A stretch of 64,000 bases of DNA from Hemerocallis citrina (Eukaryota; Streptophyta; Magnoliopsida; Asparagales; Asphodelaceae): assembly GCA_017893485.1 (NCBI GenBank), contig CM030362.1:32468089-32532088 (forward strand), in the 5' to 3' direction. The position numbers and the translations under genes are program-made. Under the pieces are notes generated by a model, which did not search any database, was not told where the DNA came from, and saw only the letters and a list, made by a program, of their open reading frames with translations. Of this stretch, positions 54,727 to 64,000 are shown one piece after another (position 1 is the first letter of the stretch; each line of letters opens with the position of its first letter).

Positions 54727-55075
54727 AAAAACTTGCGCAAGTGTTTCGAAGCCCATTGTTCCTATAGTACCATTTAGTATGTCACTAGAATCATCCGAGT
54801 GAGACTGCGACGGTCGAATATCATTGGAAGGTAGAGAGAACCATGAGGTAGGTGGAGTTTGTGTGGAGGTGGCACCTCCATGATTACATCTAATCAGGTG
54901 TGCCGTTGAATGTGGCATACGGCTGGAGAAAAACCGGTGGAGATAGATTCAACTAGCAGAGGAGGCTATCGAAACGAGTTGTTTGCAAGAAGAGAAAGAA
55001 AAGAGTCTAGAAGGTTTTAAATCACACAGGTGTGGATTCATGAGTATGCAATCCAAGGCGGAGATTATTGGGTTT

Positions 55076-55782
55076 ATGTCTTGCAAACTATATTGGATAA
55101 GAAGACGATGAGACGATGGAGGAATCGAGACGATCGGAGACGGAGTGGAAGCAAGGGAAACAGTCAGCAACTGTAGCAGCAGATAGAGTTGCGATCGACC
55201 GTACTTGGGGTGCAGTCGACCGCCCAAGTCTGCAGAAGTTCCCGAGAGGGGGACGATCGACCGACCTTGTGGTGCGGTCGACTGCGTGCGGTGCTGATGG
55301 ATTTTTTAGGTCGGATCTTGGTGATTCGTGAGAAGCCCAACTTGCTCTTCAAGTTAGATCTGACGGCTCTTATCGTAGGGTTATCTCTTTAGTAACATCT
55401 AACAGCTATTGTATCAAGATATCAAACTAGGATTTATCTAGATCTCTATATATTGTTGTTATTGGCCTCCATTGAGAGCCAAGAGAGAGAGTACTTCATT
55501 GAAGGAGAGATTGAGTGATTCTCTAATTGTAAACAACTAGTACTTGCTGGTGAGGCTTAAGAGAGGGTCGTGGTGAGAATTGTAATATTCTTGTATCTTC
55601 TCTAGTTGAATAACATTTTGGGTTTCTTCTCCCTCAGATTAAGACGAAAGCCCCAACCAGGAAAAATTTGTGTGAGCTTTGGTGTGTTTGGTATGATCTC
55701 ATATCTGCTTGGTAGTTTGTGTTGATTGCATCGAATAACTCAACAAGTTCCTAAGAGAGATTTTCGGTAGAAATCCCTAACA
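55076..55782 (+). repeat. 3' LTR of TR-GAG copy C
   Basis: 707 bp with two GTCGAC-type pairs; several boxes carry one C-to-T type change (for example ATCGAC). Confidence 0.9.
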
Positions 55783-55895
55783 AGGTTCAAACAGAGGTTA
55801 AAGTATATAAAAAAAGTAATATTTTAAAGAATTTTATGTATATTTTCTCTTCAAAGATGTGCGCATATAGCAAATTGACAAAAAAAACTTAAACT

Positions 55896-57034
55896 TGTTG
55901 GGATTGGGGTATCAACAAACACCCGTTGTCGAAGCGGAACTAAATAGAGCAATGTGGAAGTCGAAGTAGATGAGACGAACCAATTGAGCAAGCAAGTAGA
56001 TCCACCAATCCTACACAAATACAACGAGGATTTATCCCAGTTAGCTTTCGCCTAATTCGGGGGGAAACATAGAAAGATCTGATATTTAACTAGAAGGGAT
56101 TATATTGAGTTAATGATTCACTCAAGCCTATTTCATTATGTAATTTTTTTAGAAAGTGGTCACTATGGTAATTGTTGGTAGGATTCATCCCCAGTCGTGC
56201 CGAGTCCCAAAAAGTGTGTTCTTCAGTTCCGCCTTTCGGGAATCAGATGATGAGAGGACCAAGGCTAGATGATCGTATTATTTTTTTATATGCCTGGAAA
56301 ACCGGCGTATTCTATCTATTTCTTTTAGTATTTGTCTAGTAGAAAGTGGAATTCACCTAGGTTTTAAAAACTTATGTTGCAGGTGAGTCACCACTTCAAT
56401 AGGAGACCGAACAAGCCTTCTTTCGACTGATGAGGATCGCTTTGTGCTTGATTTCACTCACTTTTAGGGTGAACGGATAAAGATAGGCTATCAAAGAGCT
56501 CATACCAAAAAGGCACAGCTAAGGAATCCTGCACTCAAAGGAACATAACTCATCCACCAAAAACTATCTCTTTCAAGCGCCTCTTTGGCAATGAAGAAAA
56601 TATCAATGAAGTACTACTCTCATATTGGAGGAGTTTACAATATACAGAAGAATAGAGAGAACCCTATGTTTAATCTTTATTCTCAGTCGTCCGATATAAC
56701 CTGGAGAAGAAGTAACTGATTAGGAGTCATACGATCTGACTTGGAGTTGAAGATTGGGCTAAAACGACCTAACAAATCGAGGCCCAAAAAATACATAGCA
56801 CCGCGGGAGGTCGATTTTCCAACAAGACCGGTCGACCGTCTCTCTCTCGAACAATCCTTGTACTACGAGCGGTCGGGGTGTGTGGTCTACTGTCCCCAAG
56901 AACGGTTGACCGTCCCCTTCTCCGACTGCTGCTGTTGCTATTTTCTCTTCTACTGTCTTCGACGCTTCGACCTCCGTGCTTCATCTTACCTTCTTCTAAT
57001 CTGAACCACGAGTATTCAAGACACAATCCTAACA
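55896..57034 (-). mobile_element. Solo LTR related to the TR-GAG LTR (block C)
   Basis: 1,139 bp, TGTTGGG...CCTAACA on the plus strand, with perfect target duplication AAACT (55891-55895 and 57035-57039). Block A shows the unoccupied sequence near 14451-14478. Internally it resembles the TR-GAG LTR read on the minus strand, including GTCGAC-type pairs (56810/56831). It is a solo LTR from recombination. Confidence 0.85.
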
Positions 57035-57109
57035 AAACTCACACTAAAATTAGAGTATTAGACCACAACACCTGATTTTTTTGTTGAAGGAACATCGATT
57101 TATATACTA

Positions 57110-57603
57110 GCACGTAGAGCTGATATCGGGTCTTATCGGGTCGGGTCCTCCACTACCCGGACCCGGACCCAGACCCGGACCCTCAAGGGTCCAAAAATTG
57201 GACCCGGACCCGGACCCAGGTAGGGTCCTAGTTAAAAAAATTCTACCCGTCGGGTCCGGTAGCGGAGAATAAATATTTGCACTTAAGTATTTTTGCACCC
57301 GATACCCTACAGATCTAATAATTTTTGCACTTAAGTACATGAATAAATATTATATTTACACATCTATCTTCAACAATTACTTTTATATGTATATCCCTAT
57401 AACCCTATTATTCAAATTCCATATTTTTTAGGGTATTTTTTAACGGGTCCGGGTCCGGGTCGGTTCTATTTTGAGCGATCCTGAACCCGTTAATGCATCG
57501 GGTCTTATTTTAGGACCCGGACCCGGACCCGTATAAATCGTGTTGGTTCCGGTCCAATGTCGGGTCTGGGATGGGTTCAGGTATCGGGTAAATGTGACAG
57601 TGC
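57110..57603. mobile_element. GGGTCC-rich insertion of about 0.5 kb
   Basis: Runs of GGACCC (57161-57220, 57513-57530) and GGGTCC (57441-57462) form inverted arms around AT-rich DNA. Ends read GCACGTAGAGC and, inverted, GCACTGTCACA, with TACTA on both sides. Block A (about 14515-14540) lacks it. I read it as a small TIR element; the class is not fixed. A related GGGTCC segment lies near 33100-33170. Confidence 0.5.
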
Positions 57604-58075
57604 TACTAGCAAGCTCAACTTATAATCAATGTCATCATACCTATTGGTTCCCATGGTGCTTTCCAATTGTGATGTGGAAGAACACAACGATGATTGTCTA
57701 TGTTTAACCGTTCATTTTAGGATTAAAAGTGTACTGCAACGCATAATTTAACCAACAGGTTATGTAAAATGAAACATAATAAACAAACAAACAACCACAA
57801 TATCCTTATCCCAAAGTTTTGGGATCCGCTAACAACGGACAAAAAATATAACAAAGAATTTAAGAAATTACAATATTAAAAATTTACAAAATCAACAGAA
57901 AAATAAAAGGTAAGAAGCAAAATTTGAAGACAATATACCTGAATTAGAATTTAAATGCAAGACAGAATGCTACAAATAGCTACAGTTCTGATTTCTGAAA
58001 GGAATCTGAACTTTAAAAAATCGTTTATTACTACGATGATGGCGGTTGTAACCTGTATCGTCTTGAAAACACTCT
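57604..58075. other. Intergenic, with SINE/RTE-like motif
   Basis: No gene. Around 57784-57836 an AAAC-rich stretch followed by ATCCTTATCCCAAAGTTTTG and GGGATCCGC resembles the conserved 3' region of plant Au-type SINEs and RTE LINEs. The remainder is AT-rich. Confidence 0.4.
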
Positions 58076-58093
58076 ATGGTTCAATCAGTTAAC

Positions 58094-60640
58094 ATGAAGG
58101 GCGACCAGACTTCCTCTCGAGTTCACCAGCAGCTCCACTCAGCCATTAACATCCACTCGCAGCGCTCGATGGTGAAAAGAAGAAGGGACGAGGATGGTGA
58201 CAGGCACATGGATCATGGAAGCAGAGCGACAACAGGCATAGGCGAACTCAATAGAGGAAAAGGACAGACTTGGAATAGAGATGCTCGAATGGACCACAGA
58301 GGCCATTCGAGCAGAGGTGGAGATGAACATGGGCATAGAGGTTTGGATTTGGATGGGCATCGTAGCTCGCCAGAGAGGGATAGAGGTAGCCCCCGCCCTC
58401 CATCGACCTATGTTACTAGACCAATGGTTGAAGGCCACAGTCGGGGAGAGAAAAGCAAGAGAGGTCCTTCACCGGAGCGGGAACCAATGAAGAAGAAGGA
58501 GAGTGGGTATTGGTGAAGCCAAAGAGAGTGAAGATGGTGGAGAAGAGAGATGTGAAAACACTGTCTTCCTCATCATCGTCGACATCGAACACGATGAAGA
58601 AAATGGCTCAACGTCACAAGTGTGTGGCGAGAGGCCATTCGATCCGTGAATGCCCAAATGACTAGTTTTGCTACGCGTGTAAGAAATTCGGCTACATCTC
58701 GGTAGCTTGCTCTATAGGAAAACAAGTGAGGAGCACTTGATCCAGTTCGACAGCTCCATTTGAGGCACCGGCACCTAGCACGGGAAGGATCAACAAGATA
58801 GACACGAATAGATTGGAGGAGAGTCAAGATGGGTGTAGAAAGCTTATCAAGTCGGTTATCTCACCCATGCCGATCATGGCGGAGTTTGAGAGCAGCTTGA
58901 AGTTCGGTGTCATGCTTAAAATCCACACCGGTAATCCTTTCATTGACGCGATGGCTGAACAACTCGACGAGTGCATTAGGCCAAATCCGAGTTGGGTGTG
59001 GGATATTCAAAAGGTGAGACAAGATGTATACATGGTTTTCTGCAAGACTGAAGAAAGAATTAAAGAAGTGAATATGATGGGGAGTTTAGAAGGAGATGAG
59101 TTCTACATGTCATGAGCAGATGGTCGAGGAGTTACGGCGCTATGAAGGTTAACACACTGCCGGTAGTGTGGATTTGTTTATTCAATTTTCCGTTTCATTG
59201 CTGGGTCCGATCAGCATTTCAAAATGTAATTAGTGAGTTCGAGTACTTCATTGCGATCAATATGAATACTAACCTCCAAACTCAATGGGAATATGCGAGA
59301 CTTCAAATTGGTGTGGAAAATCTAAGTTTGATTCCGTCGGTGATTATCGTGGAGTTCGAGGAGGATAGACATGAGGTAAAGGTCATTGTGGAGAAGAAAA
59401 AGAGGGTCTCTTTTCGGGGGGCGCCGGAGTGGTCGGGGTCCAAATCGGAGGGGCGAAAGATAGGGGAGACGGAGGTTGAAGAAACACAGCAATCGTTGGA
59501 TCATGCTCATCTCAATCCTAGCCTTCCACTTAAAGGTAATCAAAATGTTAGAAGAGAGGTTGCCACACCGTTGGATCGACAGAATGGCAATTGCAACCTT
59601 CCAAAACAACAAGCACATTATCTTTCTCCAACAGCGGATCAAAAAGAAGGTGGAGATAGCTGTCAGGAGATGGATGGGGTGTCAGAGAGGGGGGATCAGT
59701 TCAAGTCGGCTGTTATGTGGTGTGACAAAGAAGTGGTTGGTCAAGTCAAGGTCAAAGCAAGAGGTGATGGGTCTAGTACTAGGTATGGAGTGACAGAGAG
59801 GGGGGGTCAGTTCAAGCTGTCAAATCAAACACAGAGAGGGAATGGACACACTATTGAGAAAGGAAAAAGAGAGGCTAATGTAAGAGAATAGATAATGGGC
59901 CCCACGAAGTCAGAAGCAGAAGTTCTGATGCTTTCGAAGCGTGATTTCCAAGAGGCGCTGGAGTTAGTAGTGAAAATTATTTCAAATAATTTTGGTTGTG
60001 GGCCTGCATCGATTCGTAGGCCGTGGGTTGTGGGCGCTAAAAGCCTACCTCTTAATGTTACTGCTGAAATTACTGGTTCAGTTCAGAAGTTCGACAATGT
60101 GGTCGAGGGAGGAGACGAGGAGGAGGAGCGGGAGCATGACGGCGCAGATTGTGAGGGAGATAAGGGGCTCGAGGTTGAAGGGGACAAGGAGACTCAGATG
60201 ATGAGTGAAAATGAGAGGATCGCAACATTAGATGGACTTGGGGATGGTTCACACGAGTCTTCTTCTGAAAATGAAAAATGGGAGCTAAAAAAGTTAAGGC
60301 ATTAACGCTGGGTGTAGAGGATAACTTTATGAAAGATAACACGGATGCAATCCTACAAAACATGGGGAGCAGCCTCGATGAAGAAAAGAGAAAGAGCAAA
60401 AGACAGATTGACAGATGGGGATCAAAGGGACCGAGTGAGGAAGATCTTATCAGATCGGATGCAAAATCAAAGGAGCCTACCTCTGCATGCAGAGGTGCAT
60501 TTTCTATTCTAAGTTTCATTTCAGATAATATGCTCTTGTACTATGCCTGTGCTCTAGGTCTTGACATGGGCTCCATTAGAGATAACCAAATTCAAAGGGT
60601 AAATGGCCTTAGGGATGAAGCATATAGACGGGGTATATAG
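58094..60640 (+). pseudogene. LINE ORF1 (zinc knuckles plus RRM-like region), broken
   Basis: Starts MKGDQTSSRVHQQ at 58094 with an arginine-, histidine- and glycine-rich region. Two degenerate zinc knuckles follow near 58600-58720 (one has lost its first cysteine, the other reads Tyr for His). A region resembling the DUF4283/RRM-like ORF1 core runs from about 58800 to 59390. An acidic tail to about 60640 ends the reading. Frame changes occur near 58515, 58665, 59110 and 59890. Knuckles placed before the RRM-like core is an arrangement I associate with grass-type LINEs. ORF1 proteins bind LINE RNA. Confidence 0.6.
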
Positions 60641-60675
60641 GATGCTTCAGAATTTTGGATTTTGTAGGGGATTAG

Positions 60676-63600
60676 ATGCTTATTTATTTATTTATTTTAA
60701 TGTTATACATCATTTGGAATGTTAGAGGTATGAGGTCTAGAGTTAAGACTAGATTGGTTAATGATTCTATTGCTTCTAAAATGCCGGCCATTTGTGCTTT
60801 TCAAGAGACTAGGATCCCCAACCCGCATAGTAGGGATTTTGAGGGTTTAAGATCGCTGAGAGATTTTCAATGGAGTTTCAAGACGTAATCGGGGATGTCT
60901 GGGGGGATAGCTTTAGGGTTTGACTCGAAAGTATTTGAACTCACTGAGGAGTATGTGGGAACTTATTCGGTCACCATTAGAATAAAGAGAAAAATAGATG
61001 GATGGGAACAAATGATAACTTCAGTGTATGGGCCATACAATGCAAGTCTTAGAGAAGAATTCTGGTTAGATTTAAGAAGCGTTCGGAATAGATGGGATGG
61101 ACCTTGGGTTGTGGGATGGGATTTTAACATTACTATATTTCTATCGGAACATCGGGGGAGGGGTAGCAGCGAGAGAGACAGACTTAATTTCAATCTTCTA
61201 ATCAGTGACCTGGATCTCGTTGTTATCCAGGGGAATGATAGGAGATTTACGTGGATGAACATGTAAGCTAACCCGACTTTAGCTAAACTTGATAGAATTT
61301 TAGTCTCAACGGATTGGGAAGAGAAATTTCCAATGGCTACCGTGAGGTCGATTCCAAGATTGATGTCAGATCATACCCCATTAGCTCTAGACTGTGGCTG
61401 TGGTAGACATATCATCCATCATCAATTTAGGTTTGAGAAAGCTTGGACATATTGCAACAACATTAGGAAGGTTATAAAGGAATCGTGGGAGAAGCCTACC
61501 AATATGAACGATGCTGTCTCCAAGTGGAATCTCAAACTTAGGAGATTGCGAATAGCCCTAAAGAAGTGGGCTAAAGAGAAGAATGGAGCACTCAAAATAA
61601 CGAAAGATAGACTGGGGGTCAGAACACAGGAACTTAAAACCATCGAGGAAAATAGAATATTAGAAAGAAGAGAAATGGAGGAATTGGCAGCTAACAGAAT
61701 TGAAATGCACCGAATTAGAGAGATGGAGGAGTGCTATTGGAGGCAAAGATCGAGAATCCAATGGCTCAAGGAAAGAGATTCCAACACTGCATTCTTCCAT
61801 AAGGTGGCGAATGGTAGAAGACGGCATAACAAAATCACTGGACTTTTTGTAGGGAACACGTGGTCAGAAGAGATCAATGATATTAGACAAGAAGTAGATA
61901 GGAGCTTCAGAGAATTGTTGGGTAAGAAGAAAGCACACACCTGCAGATTACAACCAGATATGTGGAATGAGTCGAGATTAGACGGGAGCGAGGGTCTGGA
62001 AGGAACATTCTCAGAGGAGGAAGTGCTAAAAGCGATCAAATTCTTGGGCCAGGACAAAGCTCCAAGACCGGATGGTTTTCCGATCCTTTTTTATAGACTA
62101 TATTGGACGATCATCAAGAATGACTTTCTAGAAATTGTTCATGAGTTTTTTCTAGGAAAGGCGTAGATTGATAGACTTAATTATGCAAATATTATCATGA
62201 TCCCAAAGAAAGCTGAGGTGCTTAGGGTGACAGACCTCAGACCTAATAGCCTGCTCAACGGCTCTTTCAAAATCATTTCTAAAGTGCTTGCAAACAGACA
62301 ATCACCGCACTTAAGGGATATTATTGTGGATCGTAAAGAGGATTTATCAATGGTAGGGATATCATGGACAACATCGCCTTAGCCCGCGAAATGGTATTCC
62401 GAGCCAACAAGGATAAAGTGGAAGACTTTCTACTTAAGCTTGACTTTGAGAAAGCCTATGATACAGTAGAATGAGATTGTGTGGATGGGGCACTGGAATT
62501 AAAAGGATTTGGGGCTAAATGGAGGATGTGGATGAAGATGTGTGTTAGAAATGAAAAATCCTTAGTACAACTTAACGGTGAGTGTGGAAAGGAAATCAGA
62601 TGCTGTAGAGGGTTGAGGCAGGGAGATCCACTAGAACCTCTGATCTTTATTATCACTGCTGATGGATTGGCAGAAATGACTAGGAGAGGCTATGAAGCAG
62701 GACTTATAAAAGGGGTGAAGGACAGTGCCAATGGCGATTCTCCAATATGCAGATGATACTCATATGTTTGGGGTGGCATAGATTGATGAGGACATAACTA
62801 TTAGAGTAATGCTAAGATGTTTTCAGTTATGGTCTGGGTTAACAGTTAAGTTGCACAAAAGTAGTGTTTTGGCACTCAGCAACGAACCTGTCAACGCCTA
62901 TATGATGATCCCTGCGGTGCTAGATTGTGAGAAAGGGGAATTCCCTCTTAAATACCCGAGTACGCCGACCAGACCAGGAAAATTACTTAAGGAGGATTGG
63001 GTTCCGTTGGTAGAAAAAATAGAGAAAAACTCGACGGATGGAAGTGGAAATTCTTGTTGCTAGGAGGGCGAATCACACTCATCAATTCGGTTCTCAGCCG
63101 CCTACCTACGTACTTAATGTCAATATATGAGATCCCAAATTGGGTTATCGACAGAATCGACAAGTGTAGGAGTCGTTTTCTGTGGAAAGGCACTAGGAGG
63201 AAAATAAGGGGCTGAACCTAGTTTGGTGGGGGAGGGTCTGTAAAAAGAAAGAGTTTGGTGGTTTTGGAATTGTCAACCTACGTGGTATGAATAAAGCTCT
63301 TCTACCTAAGTGGTGGTGGAAAATCCACAAACAACGTAAGGCTTGGTGGGGAAATTCGTTCATGTCGTATTGTAGGCAGAAAAGGTTTAGATTTGGGGGA
63401 AGAGGCAAACATGGGAAAACCTCTTACATGTGGAAAGGGATTGTTAAGGTGGGGGAGGCATTCCACGCTAATACAAAGTGCAGTCTGGGTAATGGTTAAA
63501 ATACCAGATTCTGGAAGGACAAATGGGCGGGAGAGAACACACTGCAAGCACTTTTCCCACAAGTGGTAAGGGAGTCAATAGAGGATAATGCAACGGTGGC

Positions 63601-64000
63601 TCAAATTTGGAAAAATAATACAGTCAGACTCAAATTCGTGGGGGGTATTATCCCAAGAAAGCCAGCGACAACTTCAACAACTCAAAGCATACTTGGAAGA
63701 TGGGGTGATACTTAATATGGGAGCAGAAGACGAGCGAATTTGGAAATTACAGTCTAATGACATGTTCTCTGTTAGCTCCATGTACAATTTCTACAATGAT
63801 GGGGGGATAAGAAACTCAGAGGCAAAAATTATTTGGAATTCCGAAGTCCCTAATAAGATTAAGGCTTTCCTTTGGCTGGTATTGAATAACGCGATTCTAT
63901 CCAAAGTCAACCTTTAGAAACGTAATATCTCGATCAACGCGCAATGCCCTAGATGTAACGAGGGAGAGGAGGACGCAGAACATATCTTCGTGATCTGTCC
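60676..64000 (+). pseudogene. LINE ORF2: endonuclease, reverse transcriptase, zinc-binding end
   Basis: Endonuclease (60715-61410) shows WNVRGM, FQETRI, VYGPY, GWDFN and SDHTPLAL, the usual APE-type order. The reverse transcriptase (62050-62760) shows DKAPRPDGFP, LKLDFEKAYDTVE, RQGDPLEPLIF and YADDT (62746-62760). The zinc-binding region starts near 63840 with NKIKAFLWLVLNNAILSK and reaches CPRC before the window ends. Stops in frame lie at 60886-60888, 61264-61266 and 62164-62166. A frameshift near 62345 and others follow. It would nick DNA and copy RNA at the nick in an active relative. Confidence 0.88.

Larger units (their letters stand above)
52762..55782 (+). mobile_element. Copia-type TR-GAG element, copy C
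   Basis: LTRs at 52762-53486 and 55076-55782 (the latter starts TATTGGG, one change from TGTTGGG). The TGGTATCAGAGC primer site is at 53488. The internal region has the same content and the same Pol deletion as copy B. The right flank AGGTTC is shared with copy B, while the left flank reads ATGTGA, so the duplication there has been altered. It lies at the same relative place in block C as copy B in block B, so insertion came before the segmental duplication. Confidence 0.85.
58076..64000 (+). mobile_element. L1-type LINE, nearly full length, cut by the window edge
   Basis: Plus-strand ORF1 (58094 to about 60640) is followed by ORF2 with endonuclease, reverse transcriptase and zinc-binding domain, still open at the last base. 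All parts carry stops and frameshifts, so this copy is dead. Its 3' tail lies outside the window; the tail of its class is seen in the relic at 30950-31998. Confidence 0.9.

Overview
This window is nuclear DNA of a flowering plant and consists almost entirely of transposable elements. The evidence is plant-type Ty3/gypsy and Copia LTR retrotransposons with tRNA-iMet or TGGCGCC primer-binding sites, Mutator-type MITEs, Helitron ends with hairpin plus CTAG, an L1-type LINE, and a split cysteine-rich defensin-like gene. I could not fix the species. A short TTAGGG-type telomere-like run at 50704-50730 and a LINE ORF1 with N-terminal zinc knuckles are weak hints only.

Layout. 1-1046 is the left flank of paralogous block A, with a decayed defensin-like copy at 569-916. 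1047-13617 is a complete but mutated Tat-lineage Ty3/gypsy element on the minus strand (target duplication AAATT). It has gag, pol with a second RNase H, a spliced antisense gene with its own TATA box, and an 88-bp tandem array next to the 3' LTR. 13618-14810 continues block A and carries two Mutator-type MITEs. 14830-16554 is a non-coding LINE-tailed insert with a 19-bp target duplication. 17510-20090 is a head-to-tail Helitron series, with a second LINE-tailed insert inside the last copy. 20414-30839 is a young Tekay/Del-like chromovirus with 2.75-kb LTRs, whose gag and pol appear to be joined by a 97-nt intron. 30950-31998 is a LINE 3' relic. 32267-33296 is a long-TIR element. 33339-42350 looks like a hAT-type element holding a second chromovirus (33597-41997), which is itself split by a 2.8-kb solo LTR (34515-37342).

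From about 43.3 kb to 57.7 kb lie two further blocks, B and C, each built on the same plan. Each has an intact two-exon defensin-like gene (43470-43823 and 51870-52223, minus strand), a deleted Copia element of TR-GAG type, and a minus-strand solo LTR. B and C are an imperfect tandem segmental duplication; block C lacks about 9.8 kb present in the first unit. Block B also holds a third LINE-tailed insert, and block C lacks it. From about 58.1 kb to the window end is a nearly full-length but mutated L1-type LINE on the plus strand, cut by the window edge.

The only convincing host genes are the defensin-like pair. Their mature peptides are identical, with three silent differences and no replacement in the second exon. 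The most unusual sequence signal is a set of phased GTCGAC palindrome pairs, 19-21 bp apart, repeated every 62 or about 75 bp inside the LTRs of two otherwise unrelated retrotransposon families. The same paired spacing occurs in the solo LTRs.
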